Assembly (NCBI GenBank): GCA_023055425.1
Contig: JALGPY010000003.1
Location: forward strand, 78,219,491 to 78,283,490
Origin: Linanthus parryae
Taxonomy: Eukaryota > Streptophyta > Magnoliopsida > Ericales > Polemoniaceae
Direction of reading: 5' to 3'
DNA length: 64,000 nucleotides
A model generated the notes under the pieces. The model worked only from the letters and a program-made list of their open reading frames with translations, had not been told where the DNA came from and did no database searches. Of this stretch, positions 21,404 to 33,914 are shown piece after piece (within the stretch, counting starts at the first letter, position 1; each line of letters opens with the position of its first letter). The translations under genes and the position numbers were made by a program.

Positions 21404-23286
21404 CTTGGCGAAATCTTCGTTGTATTTGATGACGTGCGAATTACCTTTCTTAACTGCAGCCATCTTTTCTTCAAGGATGGTAGAGGGGCACAAGTGATTC
21501 TCATGATCCAGCAATGAGTAGCAGCCATATTGAGAGTCATCCAAGCTGCAGCTAGGACGGAAAGGGAAGGAATTCCTTTTGATCACAGGAGCTCTGCTTG
21601 GCCGAGGGACCGACCATGTCTCAAACCTTGCCTGCTGGGTATTCCAATAGGCAACCCAATTCTTGGAGTAGCCACCTGCGCGGTTACCTTGGGGTTGCTC
21701 GATGGGAAGGTTGCTCCTTAAGATTGTTTTTCACTCGCCAGACAGTAGTCGTTTGTAGCAGCCCCTTATGATGGACTGCGGCCAGATCGAGGGTGCCACC
21801 GCATCAAAGCCAAACTGGGGAAAAACACTAGTATGATCGAAATCCACCGTGATCCTCTCGTACCTAGGAGTAAGATCCCGAACATACTCCGCGAGAGCAG
21901 GAAGAGAACCTCTTAGACACCAGCAGAAGAATTCGCGATAGCGCTCGTGGAAACGCTTCTCGCCCTCGAAAAGAAGATCTTCCGAGAAAGCAACAGCCTT
22001 GGAGGGGTACAATTTTGGGAACCATCGCACATTCTCAACACGCGTGGCATAAGGCCTAGCTGTAAACTCGCTGCGATCTTCGCATATCAGGCTCCAGGTA
22101 CACTTAGGAAAATGAGTTCCAAACCATCTCGCAGCCCTGCCACTGTTACGCTCTAATTCCGCACCCGGGACACACCACTTACTAGGCTTAGAAGGAACAG
22201 GAGCATAAGTGGGTCACCGCTCGAAGACCCACATAGTCAAGAACGCAATATTGACATAGGTCAGCACATCGAGACGGCCGCGCGAGTCCTTGGTTGCTAC
22301 AACCAGTTGGTCCAATCTATGGTACAGGGTGCCCAAGACTAGAGGCCCAAGTGCGACCCTTTGACCAAGGGTCAGTTTCACAGCAAGAGGAAGGACATGG
22401 TAGAAAACACCATCATGGGGATGGCCATCAATTAAATACCTCGATAACCAGGCGCAGAGGAAGGCACACAAAGTCAGATGATAGCCTTTCCCATTCACAT
22501 AATTTTTAGCCTTCGGGTTCGGGCTCAGGAGTTTCTTGGTGATACTACTACTTGCATAATCACGGAAGAAGTATTGCACCAACTTTCCCCAAGTGTTCTT
22601 CGCAGACGTATCAACCAGTTGCCAGTCGGGAAGAAGTTTCGCAGGTGTCCACCAGGTGGAAATTTTCTTCACCTCTGCCAAGCATTCCTCCATCTGCTTG
22701 TACAAAGCGAGTTCAGGATCAGTCCTCAAGGGACTCAAAGGATCCACCTCACCTACAGGAGAAAGATCATACAGCATGTGTACATCTTCAAGAGTGGGAG
22801 CAGCCTCGAACTCAGCAAAGTGGAATGTGTGAGTCGCAGGCGAGTAGCGCGAGAGAAGGTTTAGAAGCATGGACTGGTCCAGCTTCACGGCAGCACCCTT
22901 CATAGCACAGACTGCAAAATATATGCCAGCATCGTTCAAAGCAATGGCATGATGGGTTAATACATGGTCAATCCACTCATCCATAAAGTCCAATTTCTGA
23001 ACAAACGCTTGAGTGGAAATCGCAGTATACGGGAAAAACCCGTTTTCAACCCCCAATCGAACCACATCCTTGGAATCGATCAATTCTAGCATGGCCGCAA
23101 TAACAGGAGGGGTCAGTGTTTGCAACTCTTCAGCAGGAACAGGGGTTGGCAGGTTCTTCACCTTAACCCTAGCATGGTAAAAGTCTTTGCCACCCAGATA
23201 GGGGGCTTTCCGCCATAAGGTCTGGGGAAGATCAGGTATTTCTTCGACCTCTTTAACGGGTTTGGTTCCTTTTGTCTTTGCCTTTC
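21404..23286 (-). pseudogene. PMD pseudogene exon 2 (plant mobile domain)
   Basis: This 1883-bp exon runs from a CCGCAG acceptor to a CAAG|GTAAAC donor. It holds the family's core blocks: an N-terminal helical part with LIDSKDVVRLGVENG, the central THTFHF plus TLEDV segment, and a distal hydrophobic block AFLCAWLSRYLIDG. TGA codons at 22214-22216 and 21731-21733 interrupt a frame that otherwise stays open and coding-like on both sides. Both could have come from TGG or CGA by one transition. Confidence 0.72.
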
Positions 23287-23643
23287 CTGCGGAAAAGCAA
23301 GAAACAAGGGGGGAGAAATACACATAATTTAGTTTGAATTTCAAGAATCAGTTTGAATCTCAGTTCAGTTTGAAGCAACGATGCTTTGTCAGAAGAAAGA
23401 TGAACAGTTCAGTGTCAATTTTGGGGGTTTTGAAAATTCAGAATCGTTTACATTGCTGAGAAGTTCAGAAATCCCATATTCAAAATCTTTACAATCTGGG
23501 GATTAGATCAATTCTGAGTTTAAAGAACAAGGTCTCCTTCGCAGTTTCCAATGGACGGTATGTTTCAGATAGTCATGGGTTTGCAAATCCAATACAGTTC
23601 AAAGCATATATCGATATGTTAAATAAAATTGAACAAGGCCAAC

Positions 23644-23752
23644 CTTGTTTTGGTAAAGCTTGCTTGGATGCGGACAGTTGAAGAAGACGATTGACAAGAA
23701 AGAATTGATGATTGATTATATGAATCTGCTCTTGAAGGCTTCCGGGTATCAT
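23644..23752 (-). pseudogene. PMD pseudogene exon 1 with candidate start codon
   Basis: The ATG at 23752-23750 opens MIPGSLQEQIHII and on for 36 codons. It then splices at CAAG|GTTGG into exon 2 in frame (KQ then GKAKTKGTK). It is the only ATG I found that joins exon 2 in frame, and it lies about 50 bp below a TATA-like box. Confidence 0.55.
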
Positions 23753-23800
23753 TCACTTTAAGAGAAAGAAGTGATGCTTTGTAACAATGGAGAGCGCAGA

Positions 23801-23810
23801 GTATTTATCC
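23801..23810 (-). promoter_or_regulatory. TATA-like box of the PMD gene
   Basis: The - strand reads GGATAAATAC, about 50 bp upstream of the exon 1 ATG. The spacing suits a transcription start near 23770. No other promoter element is assigned. Confidence 0.4.
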
Positions 23811-24765
23811 AAAAACAATGAAGGGTTGCGTCCTTTCAGTAGTCGAATCGTAACCGTCACCGTCGAATCGCGCAATCACAGGACAAGCTGACGTCATGCC
23901 TAAAACCCTAAAAAACCAGACGGCACGACTCTCGGGATTTTAGGTCATAATGACACGCACGGGGGCTGAATTTGCGTATATTTGAATTGGTGCGTGGTGG
24001 CGACGCGTACGTTGGTTCCTGCGCATGGAAGTCTATCCGGCTATGAGTCTTCACGTGCAGAAAGGGGGCTAATGTAGATAGTGCTTTCTGGAAAGGCAGA
24101 TCATAGCCACGTGGCGACCATCTAGCACACCATACTGTGCTCCACACACACTGGATCACCGCCGCGCTGATCCACGTGGGGGCTGCGAGACAGGGCCCTC
24201 GCATACCACCTCACGGGACTTGTAGGGACTTAGTGGTTTGGAGGCTAGAGTAAGTCCTGTCGCGCGCGAGCGACAACCAAGCCCGCGCGCGACCCCTAGT
24301 AACTGTTTCTAAGAGATTTATGGCACGAGCTCCATAAACCCGGTCAACCCGGTCAAATCCGGTCAACCTCGTAACGGTTCCGGTATACGTGGATAACGTG
24401 CTGTAACGGGCCCTATATACGCGGACGAACGTGCCGTTGTGGTTAATCTAATTAAGCCGCCATTGATGGGCGCATTAACCACACTACAACGGTCACATTC
24501 TCTGTTATATATAGGATCGTTAACCCTTCCATAAGAGGAAGAACTCACCTAAACTACGTGGAAGCTCTGCCAAAATCCTGTCTCTCTCTCATACAGTTCT
24601 ATTGCCTTACTCTCTCCCTACACACAACCCCACACTTCCTGTGTATTTTCTATCCCCTACTCTTGGTGTATATTGAGTTCTCTCTGCAGGATTCTCTCGT
24701 GCACAAAGGCTATGATGGTTCTTTAAGTGATGGTTTTGCAGATCTAAATCTGAACAAGTATGAGT
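23811..24765. other. Upstream region of the PMD gene, no gene seen
   Basis: This non-coding stretch is GC-rich in its middle part. It holds a gcgcgcga motif twice near 24260-24295 and three close copies of ccggtcaa near 24340-24370. No protein domain or element boundary is recognisable. Confidence 0.4.
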
Positions 24766-26095
24766 AAGAAGATGAGCTAGATCAAGAGAATGGTTCCAAG
24801 AATCCCATGCATGAAAACAAAATTTTTTTTCTAAGCCTTAAAACAGAAACTTAGAATACACAGAGTGGTAAAGCCACAACCTCAAGATCTCAAGGCCTTG
24901 AAAAGATTCATGGAGAAACAGAACCATGGCCACCAAGGAAAAGATTAAGATATTTATCATTTCATCCAACTGAAAACATCAGTTTTGATCCATCCATTGG
25001 TACACAGACTAGATCACAGTTGAAAAACCTATGTGCCTTTAATGCTTTTGTTTCTCTTGTAGAACCCAAAACTAGGAAGGAAGCATTACAAGAAACTGAC
25101 TGGATCATTGCTATGCAAAGTGAACTCAATGAGTTTGAAAGGAACAAAGTGTGGAATCTAGTTCCTCCTCCTCCTAAGAACCAATCTGTAATTGGCACAA
25201 GATGGTTTTTCAGGAATAGGTTGGATGAAACTGGTAAGGCGATCAGAAATAAAGCAAGACTAGTAGCATAAGGCTACAACCAGGAAGAAGATTTCTCAAG
25301 TCTTATGAGCAGGGAATTTGAATTGAGGTTGATGGAGAATTGAATTACTTTATTGGAATTCATGTACATTAAATGAAGAAGGGAATCTTTCTGCATCAGA
25401 ACAAGTATACGAAAGACTTGTTAAACAAGTACAAGATGTCTCAGTCCAAGGCTAAAAAGACTCCAAAGAGCTCTACACTGTCATTAGACAAAGATCCAAA
25501 TGGTAAGAGTGTGAACCAGAAAGAGTTCAGAGGTGCGATGGTTCACTACTCTATCTGACTGCTAGTAGACCAAACATCATGTCTAGTGTTTGTATGTGTG
25601 CTAAATTCCAAGTTGATCCCAAAGAATCACACTTAAGCTGTAAAAAGAATCTTCAGATATTTCAATGGTACCAAAGAATTAGGGCTTTTGTATCCTAAAC
25701 AATCCAACCTCTCTTAAGCTGGCAATCCAAGAAACAAAATTCAGTGGCCTTATCAACAACAGAATATATAGCAGCAGGAGCTTGTTGCTCCTATAGATAG
25801 CTCAACAAATGAGAGAATTGGGATACAAATTCAAAGAGATTCCAATCAAATGTGACAACATAAGTGCAATCTCAATCATAAGGAATATAGTGCAACACTC
25901 AAGTACCAAACACATAGATGTTAGACATCATTTCATCGGATATCATGCTGAGACAGGTGATTTTACTCTTGAATTTGTTTCCACTAACCTGCACTTGGAA
26001 GATATCTTCACTAAACCATTGCTAGAAGAAAGATTCTTAGCCTTGAGATTAGAACTGGGCATGATCAATAAGGAAGCATTGGTTTAGGGGGAGTA
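24766..26095 (+). pseudogene. Sirevirus-like Ty1-copia pol remnant, reverse transcriptase core deleted
   Basis: Fragments of a copia polyprotein follow one another in shifting frames. First is the region before reverse transcriptase (FVSLVEPKTRKEALQETDWI), then its start (VIGTRWFFRNRLDE, KARLVA). The frame then jumps to the connection region (GIFLHQNKYTKDLLNKYKMS) without passing the YVDD core, and ends in RNase H pieces (PIKCDNISAISI, KHIDVRHHFI, DIFTKPL). The deletion lies near 25290-25330. The wording of these blocks fits the SIRE lineage. A polypurine-like tract (agggggagta) follows at 26086. Confidence 0.8.
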
Positions 26096-26099
26096 TCAA

Positions 26100-27245
26100 G
26101 TAAGTATTATGTGCTTCAATGTTTTGAAAGGATTTTTAAAGCCTTGAAAACTTTTTAAAAGCCTTGATTTTATTTTCTTCAGTAGTAAAACTTTTCAAGG
26201 CCTTAAAATACGTTTCAATGTCTTGAAAATAAGTCTGTATGCTACACAGTCAATAAAATGGATCCTCAATGTTGGGAATATATCTGTAGATAACTACAGA
26301 CTATTTCTTTTACCTTTTTAAAGTATATTCTTTTCAAATTAGTATTATACTATTTCCTTTCTGACGTCACACATAATCTTTGTCAGCTTCTCAATACGTT
26401 TTAAGACAAGATCAGCACATTATCTTTGAAGATCCTGATCAACTATCCGTTGGGAAGACTGTTTGAGAAGTCAAAGATTGCTGCCTAATGTACAGGAAGT
26501 TTTTTGCTGAAAATCCGGAAGATTTGCTGACCATTTGAGCAGTATGAATGGAGCTCAATTTGAAGCATTTGATACAACACTCAACGGGCAAAAACGAGAG
26601 ACACATTTCAAGGATTGTCAAGCATCAAAGAAGCACATCATTCTCTCAATCCAACTCACATAAGATCACTGCAGTTTCACTTCCAGTGTTCTTCTGTTCT
26701 GTAGTTAATTTGTATATCATTCTTATACTACTTCTAGATCTCATTCTCAAAGATTTTTTAAAGTGAACAATAGAGAATTATTATTTAATCAGTTAGCTAG
26801 AGCAGGTACTAGATAGGTTAGTGAGAACCACAAGCTGTAACAGAGTAAGGCATATCTCTGTGCTTGAGGTCTGGGGCTTAGCTTTTGATTAATAAGAATT
26901 GTGTTGAAAATAAGGCAGGTACAAGATCCCTGAGGTAGAGACGTAGGTCCAATTGTACTGAACTCTATAAATCTTGTGTCTCTTTTATTGCTCATTTCAT
27001 TCTCATACTTTGTTTTACACAGCATTCAAACTAGTCTGTTTTCAAAGGTTTGAAACTGTTTTATAGGCCTTGAAAAAGACTTCTCTGTTTTCACTTAAAC
27101 TGTATTTCATTTCAAAGGCTTGAAACTGTTTTCAAGGCCTTGAACTTCATTAATCTTCACTGGAAAACTCTCATCATTACAATTTTTACAAAAAATTGGT
27201 TTACTCTATTCAACCCCCCCTTCTAAAGTATCTCTGCTGCATTTC
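26100..27245 (+). repeat. Probable 3' LTR of the Sirevirus-like remnant
   Basis: This non-coding AT-rich region follows the polypurine tract and ends near ctattcaacccccccttc, a phrase common close to the 3' end of copia LTRs. Repeated motifs ttcaaggccttgaa and aaggcttgaaactgttt recur inside. No matching 5' LTR is visible, so the exact borders are unknown. Confidence 0.45.
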
Positions 27246-27299
27246 TACCTGCTAACTCCCCTTTCATGGATGACAAATTGATTCCACTGATTGTCGTTC

Positions 27300-28032
27300 C
27301 TCTATCTTAAATCGCTGGCAAATGCTCAATCAACCCGAACACAAAGGTCAAGGACTGGATTTGTGTTTCTGAAAGAGTCCAAAATTGGGATGAGAATGCC
27401 ATTTTAGGCAATGTCCCGGGTTTGATTGCTAGAAGGATCATTACAATTCAACACCCGGAGTCCTACGAATGCAACAACCTTATCTGGATGCAACTTTCTT
27501 TGTGAGGAAAGTAAAAACACTCCTCTTCCTGCATGGCTTTTTGTTGTTAATGGTGGTTCTGGCCCTTGTGATAAAAAAAATGGGGCTTGAACTGGGGTCT
27601 TAATATTCCTTAGAAGTGGAAATCCTTCTTATGGAAATGTTCTCATAAAATGTTGTCCACGAAAAGCTTGCTCAGGCAACGCTTTAATTCAAAACTTTAT
27701 CAGTGCTACCTTTGTGGTAGTGAGCCAGTAACCTCTGATCATCTATTGCTGTAATGTCATATCTCTCGGCCTTTGTGGAATGGTTGCAACACCACTTATC
27801 CTTTGGTTTCCTCCTTCGATACTCTCATTTGCGATTGTATTAACTCAAAAAAAAATAGCTATCCATGTGCTCTGGGCCATTTGGAGGGGAAGGTGCAATA
27901 AAGGTTCCAATTATTTTCAGCCCAACTCATTGGTACCATATCACCTTTGTAAAATGACATTTCAGCATGAAGTGTGTGATATCTCTATGATTTGCTTTTA
28001 TAAGATGGGTTTGAAATAAACCGTCCACATTT
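27300..28032 (+). pseudogene. LINE ORF2 C-terminal remnant (zinc-binding region)
   Basis: Translated pieces in more than one frame read VKDWICVSERVQNWDENAIL and later YQCYLCGSEPVTSDHLLL, the CxxC...H pattern of the reverse-transcriptase zinc-binding region of plant L1-type LINEs. Stops and frame changes abound. The copia element at 28038 inserted just beyond it, and sequence from 34388 on should be its continuation. Confidence 0.6.
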
Positions 28033-28037
28033 TACTT
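28033..28037. repeat. Target-site duplication tactt, left copy
   Basis: The sequence tactt before the LTR at 28038 is repeated at 34383-34387 after the LTR ending at 34382. This confirms both element borders. Confidence 0.88.
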
Positions 28038-28515
28038 TGTTACGACACTCACGATTGCCTTCACCTCACGAAGAATAACGAAAACATGCAAAACACACAA
28101 TTTAACGTGGTTCGTTTGCACAATTTATGCTAACTACATCCACGGGCAAGAAAAACCTTTATTCAATCCAGGAGAACATATTACAATGCTAATACATATT
28201 TCTCATACCCCAAAGAACAGATTTTTACCCCCACAAACTGCCCTGAGATCCTTATGGTAAGTTTCCATCCTTATTAGCTGCCTCAGCATTCTGTTTTTCC
28301 GAAGACCCGCACTCTTCATGCGAAAGGATTTCTGGTCTTCGTGCAAACAACCTTCATGTTTTGAGACAGAACCTTGTTCCACGAAGACATTCTCCCATTA
28401 GCTCATCCTGAGTTGCGTTCGTGCGAAGACACATTGTCTTCGTTCGAAGACATCTGAAAAACATCTCCTTTGTTCCCCATTGAGTATACTCAAGTTTCAA
28501 GGCATCTTTCCAACC
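28038..28515 (-). repeat. 3' LTR of the Tork-like element
   Basis: This 478-bp LTR is homologous to 33915-34382. A purine tract (- strand GGTGGAGACTGG) lies immediately inside it near 28515-28530. Confidence 0.87.
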
Positions 28516-28589
28516 AGTCTCCACCTTGACTTGAAGTCTCTCGTCTGCAACAAAGTCTTCTCCTTCTTGCGAACAAATTTTGTCTGACA

Positions 28590-28917
28590 TGCCACAAAGG
28601 TCTCACTCGCTCATAATGTTGAGCAATTCCAGATAATGCTGGAACTTGCTCCTTGGAACCAGCTTGGTGAACATATCCGTGCGGTTGTCAGCTGTCCCCA
28701 GCTTCATCACCTTGAGCCAGCTTGGTCCTTTCATGACGAGCCCAGTCCTTAGAAAAGCAAATCACACTCAAGATATCACAGTAGACTATCGCTTGATCTT
28801 GATGTAGCCCTAGATCATTAACCATTCTGTTTATCTAGATTGACTCCTTTGCTGCTTCTTCAAGAGCCATATACTCCGCTTCCCTGGTGGACAAAGTCAC
28901 CATCAGTTGTAGCATAG
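28590..28917 (-). pseudogene. Tork-like element RNase H C-terminal fragment
   Basis: The - strand shows remnants of the RNase H end (a block like DMFTKLVPRSKFQHYLELL, and the EYMALEEAAKE region at 28840-28890). The solo LTR at 28923 separates it from the rest of pol. Confidence 0.65.
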
Positions 28918-28922
28918 CCTTC

Positions 28923-30321
28923 TGTTGGAGTAGGTGCCCTAGAGGCAATCTAGTTTAGTATGAACAGTAAATTGGCTACAATATTCATTGTATTATTTAT
29001 TGTGATATTTAATATAATGAAGACCTTAGATTTACAATTATGTTGTTTATCTTAAATATCCCTACTCCATTATAATGATTAATAGTACAATCATCTATAG
29101 ACTAGTATTGGGTTGGATTGATATGGAGATATCACGATCCAACACATGGCTATGCATGCGGAGTAATGACATACTGGATTGACCCATCTCCGAGAAGCTA
29201 CATACAAGTTATGTAAAGTCACAAGTGCTTCTCGCGGTGACAACGGTATTGTCATCCTTAGACTTGAAGTCACTAGATCTTCTAGTTATGGAATATTGTG
29301 TTTTGGTAGCGTCAAACGCTACACCGTCACTGGGTAGTCATAGAGGCGTGTATCGGACACAATAGGAAGAAAGCTTATATATTGTAGTGATGTAGATATA
29401 ATTTTTCCGTCCCACATAACGGGAGAAAATATCCTAGGCCACTCGAGGGATAGTGCTTATAGAATGTCTGGCCAGACTCAAATAAATTAATATGGGATAT
29501 TGATGTTATTTGCACGAATAAGGCTATTACCAGGATCGAGGAACTATGGATTGGATACACGAGTGTGACTTGTATGTCTCGTGTCCAATCCAGATATTGA
29601 GACAAAAGGATGAGACAATACGTTCACAAGGCTTGTCGGATGACTATTTCTATTAGTTGGCTACAATGAATGTGTTGCTAAAGGCCGCTCCATATATGTA
29701 AATAGTTACTACCATCTAAGTAGAAACCTATGGGCTCACACGCCATATAGGATTGAACTAGACTTCGGAATTAATTAATATGTTTAATTAATAAGAATGA
29801 TCAAATTCCTACAACTTGCTAACTTAGTAGGACTAATATGCAAGTTGGACTAATCCGAACTTGAGTAGGATTAGGAGGGGGACTTTATGTAGTAACAAGG
29901 AGTTGTTGGACTATATAAAGAATGATCCTAGAACTAATGATCATAACATAAGTTGAGTAAGAGAGAAGCAAGGAGAGCAAGGCAACAAGAGGGCCGAACA
30001 CCCCCTTGCCGTCCGCCCCTACCCGTCGGCCAACGAAGAGAGGCCGCCCCTCTCTTTTGTGCTCCGTTGCGTGATTTCTTCTTCCTCTTCCATTCATCCT
30101 AGCTAGGAAAAGGAGTTTGGAGGATATAGATCTCAATCCAAGGCGTGGATCGACCATAGAGACGTGATACTTTTTGCGTTTGAATTCATCACAGGAGACC
30201 TCTAAGTTACATAACACGATTCCTTACCATCATCATGAATTCTCTTTATGTGATCCTTGGAGGGTCTTGATGAGATAAATTATTTTTTATTCCGCTTCGT
30301 ATTCATGATCTAAACCCTACA
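28923..30321 (+). repeat. Solo LTR of the 1.4-kb copia LTR family
   Basis: The LTR runs from tgttgg to ccctaca over 1399 bp on the + strand. It is flanked by ccttc at 28918-28922 and 30322-30326, with no internal sequence attached. A perfect duplication around a single LTR is the signature of LTR-LTR recombination that removed a full element. It interrupts the RNase H region of the Tork-like element. Confidence 0.93.
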
Positions 30322-30326
30322 CCTTC

Positions 30327-31650
30327 CAACTCATAACAGATGCTCCCAGAGAAAACACATAGCTAGTCATTGATTTTCTACTATCAATATTCCCTTCATA
30401 GTCTGAATCCGAGAAACCAGCTAGCAAGATGTTTCATGAGACCCATAGCATAGGCCAATGTCTAACGTACCTTTAAGATACCTAAATGTCCGTTTCACCG
30501 CCTGTCAATGGTCCCTTCCTGGATGATCCCTAAAACGACTAACCACACCAACAGCTAATGCTATGTCTGGTCGAGTACAGACCATAGCATATATGAGACT
30601 TCCAACTGCGCTAGCATATGGAACCTTGGACATGTACTCCTTGTCCTCCTCAGTCTAAACGGTGTACATTCCTAACTTGATGTTAATTGCTATAGGAGTA
30701 TATATAGCTTTAGCTGATAACATCCCGAATCTTGCCATGATCTTCTTGATGTATCCCCACTATGACAAGAAAAGCTTCTTCTTCTTCTTATCGCTATAGA
30801 TCTCAAATCCTAGTGTCTTCCGAGCAGCCCTCAGATCCTTAATCTCGAATTCCGCACCTAGAGACCTATTTAGTTCTCTAATGTCCTTTATATTCTTTGT
30901 TGAAATCAGAATGTCATCCACATATAGAACTAGGTAAATACGTGATCCAACACACAACTTCTTGTGATACACGCAATAATCATACTCGCACTTTTGGTGA
31001 CTAATCTTCAACATGAAGCTGTGAAACCTCTTGTACCATTGCCTCGACGACTAATTAAGTCTGTGGAGAGATCTTTTCAGCTTGCACAAGTTTTCTTCTT
31101 TTCCAGAAACTTGGAACCCTTCCGGTTGGCTCATTTATATCTCCTCTTCCAACTCTCCATGTAGAAAAGTTGTCTTCACGGCTAATTGGTCAAGCTCTAA
31201 GTCGTGGTGTGTGACTAGAGCTAGTAGCACCCGAATAGAATTATTTCTTACCACCGAGAAGATATCATTGTAGTCAACTCCCTATTTCTGACTAAACCAT
31301 CTTGCAACTAGACTTGCCTTATACTTCATGCCCTCCCCAGCTGTAGTTTCTTCCTTCTTCTGAAGACCGACTTGCAACTGACTATCTTCCTTATCGCGGG
31401 CAATGGAACAAGCTCCCAAGTCGAGTTCTTGCTAAGAGATTCCGCCTCTTCTCCCACCGCGGCAAACCACTATGCTGACTCAGAACTAGATATAGTTGCC
31501 TTGTATTTGGACAGCTCATCCTCCACCTCTTCCGCTACTTGTACTGCATATCCCACCATACCATCATTGCTATATTTTGCAGGAGGCTTTATGACTCTCC
31601 TTGGTCTTCATTTAGCAATACTTTGATGAATTTGTTCCTCTAGAAGAGAG
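30327..31650 (-). pseudogene. Tork-like element reverse transcriptase fragment
   Basis: The longest open piece (31014-30760) reads KCEYDYCVYHKKL and IYLVLYVDDILIST, so the catalytic YVDD is still present. Upstream parts are recognisable but frameshifted and contain stops. Confidence 0.8.
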
Positions 31651-31809
31651 GCATCCACATATTCAGACTATTCTACTTCTTCCTTTTCGGTTTCCGGCGA
31701 CGGTGTAGAGATTTCAGAATCCTTAGGATCAGTAGTATCCGACTCTCCCTCCACCTTCTTCTCTACACTTACAACCTCTATCTCTGTGGAATTATTCAAC
31801 ATAGGACTC

Positions 31810-32611
31810 TCATAAAGACGATACTTCTACTAAGTATAATCCTGTTGTCTGTCCATATCTTGTATATATCCCTTCACACGTGTTGAAACCCATGAATACT
31901 CCCTTCTTTGCGGTTGGTTCAAGTTTTCCACCATCAACGTGATAATAGGAAATGCAACCAAAAACTCTCAAATACGAGAAATCCACTGTTCTACCGACCA
32001 GACTTTCATGTAAATCTCGCATCCTATACCTGTGTGCGGGCTCCAGTTTACGAGATAGCATGCCATGGAGACTATTTTTCCCTAGAAACCTCTTGAAAGA
32101 CCTGCATTTGAAAGCATACACCTTGATTTCGCTATAAGTGTCTGATTCATCCTCTGGCTACACCATTCTGCTATGGCGTGTTACGAACGGTGTGATGGCG
32201 AGAAATTCCATGATTCTTGCAGAATCCATCAAAATCCGATTAACAAAACTCCAAGCCGTTTACCGTGCGCAGCCTCTTCACATTCTTTCCCACTTGATTT
32301 TCGACTTGTGTCTTCCAGTCCTTGAATATTGTGAAGGCTTCACTTTTGTTCTTCATCACAAATATCCAAGTCATCGTTGAGTAGCCGTCTATGATGCCTA
32401 GAAAGTACTCGTACCCGCCAATCGCCTCAACTTGAGATAGACCCCAACAATTCGAATGTATGTAATCAAGAGCAACTTTTGTTTTATGAACCGCTTTAGG
32501 GAACTTTCTAAGATGTAGCTTCTCATAAACGCAGTGCTCACAAAACCATAGGCTCTTGGGCGCAAGATAGCCTTTCATACAAAACCATAGGCTCCTGCAT
32601 TCCACGTTCAC
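31810..32611 (-). pseudogene. Tork-like element integrase fragments
   Basis: Two pieces can be read. 32611-32240 holds the integrase core start (KVALDYIHSNCWGLSQVEAI and a KRLRTVNGLEF block; in many relatives the homologous positions are HTDLWG and RTDNGLEF). 32121-31810 holds the integrase tail (VDFSYLRVFGCISYYHV). Both catalytic aspartates in the first piece are replaced. Confidence 0.78.
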
Positions 32612-32783
32612 TCATATGAGTAAGCCTCATATGCCATACCTTGGTTTGAGCAGCTTCCTAAATCTTGGCCGGGACAACTATGACAGACCATGTGATAGCT
32701 GAATCCTGTAGCACATACAAAGTCCCATCCTTGGATCCCTTGAGTTAAAAATCCGAGTCCTTGTAGACGCATAATCCTTCACC

Positions 32784-33880
32784 TTAACCTTTGAAGCTAA
32801 ATCCCTTTTTGTCGAGAAGACTTACAGAATTTAGATTCTTTATGAAAAGCGGTACATGCATAATCACCTTCAATGTGCATTTCTTCCCTTCATACGTCTT
32901 GAGTCTTACTGAACATTTTCCTATGACCTTGCAAACAGCTCTATTTTCCATATGAACAGATCCTCCATCTGCACGGTTGTAGGTTAAAAATAGTTTCCTG
33001 TCATAACATATATGATAAGAAGACCCAGAATCAAGAAACCACTCATCCGGTTGATGTGCGACATCATCCATCAATAGTACGAAATCGTCCATCGGACATT
33101 CCCCTTCTCTACCAGGGCTGCAGAGCCATTCTGTCTCTGTAGAGCTCGTTTTGGGCAATCCCTCTTCCAGTTCCCCTTTTCCTTTCACCAAGCACACACA
33201 TCCTTGGGTAACTTAGAACCTGAGAACTGCTTATTCTTGTTCTTCTTACCCTTCTTCCTTCCACCTGTTTCCATCAAACCAGAAGCATGGTCCTCTGTAC
33301 TTGGGCCTACACACTTATGAAACAGTTACCTAGCATGGAGCGCCAATCTTACCTCCTCTAGAGATACGTTGTCCTTGTTCACAATGAACGATTGAACAAA
33401 GTTCTCATATGATGGAGGTAACGAGATCAATAACAAAGGTGCGACATCCTCATCGCCCACCTTCTCGCCAATATTACGCAAATCTAAAAGAATTGTATTC
33501 AATTGATCAAGATGGTCCTTGAGAGTCGTACCTTCGATCATCCACAAAGTGAAGAACCTTTACTCTAGCATCAACTTTCTAATGAGACTCTTCATCAAGT
33601 AGAGACTCTCCAACTTGAGTCAGAGTTCACAGTTCCCTTCTTATCTGCGACCTCGATGATCACGTCATCCCATAAGAACAACATAATGTTTGAATGTGCC
33701 TTATCCTCCATATCCTTGAACTGTGATGTATTATCATCCATGCATTCCGTTCTCGTGGTTAAAAGTGCCCACAAGCTCTGCGATTTAAGCAAAGCCTCCA
33801 TCTTTATCTTCCACAGAGCGAATTTTTTCCCTCTTGTGAACCTTTCGTTCTTCAACATTGATCCGGACATCGTTCTTGGT
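32784..33880 (-). pseudogene. Tork-like element gag and protease fragments
   Basis: Gag is seen as MLKNERFTRGKKFALWKIKM (near 33860) and DEDVAPLLLISLPPSYENF (near 33430). Protease is seen as EWFLDSGSSYHICYDRKLF (near 33030), with the active-site DSG. Frames change several times and stops separate the pieces. Confidence 0.8.
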
Positions 33881-33914
33881 GGAGTAATCTTGACCGAAGA
33901 TCTGATACAGTTTG

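Larger units (their letters stand above)
7334..23752 (-). pseudogene. Plant mobile domain (PMD) gene, interrupted and decayed
   Basis: Six exons can be joined at GT-AG sites: 23752-23644, 23286-21404, 21326-20822, 20748-20097, 20017-19565 continued at 7862-7740, and 7659-7334 (open at the copia insertion). The phases agree at every junction except for one surplus base in exon 4. Exon 2 resembles the PMD family (aminotransferase-like, plant mobile domain): it has YSPATHTFHF followed by a TLEDVHMLYDLSPVGE block and a C-terminal LYHRL region. PMD proteins of the MAIN/MAIL type act in the nucleus in genome stability and silencing, but many relatives travel in transposons, so host or transposon origin is open. 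Breaks are TGA at 22214-22216, TGA at 21731-21733, a frameshift near 20222, TAG at 19713-19715, TGA at 7604-7606 and two retrotransposon insertions. The 3' end lies left of the window. Confidence 0.72.

Noticed and set aside
23908..24204. 98-codon - strand frame upstream of the PMD gene
   Set aside because: No domain, lies upstream of the TATA-like box, and composition is not coding-like.
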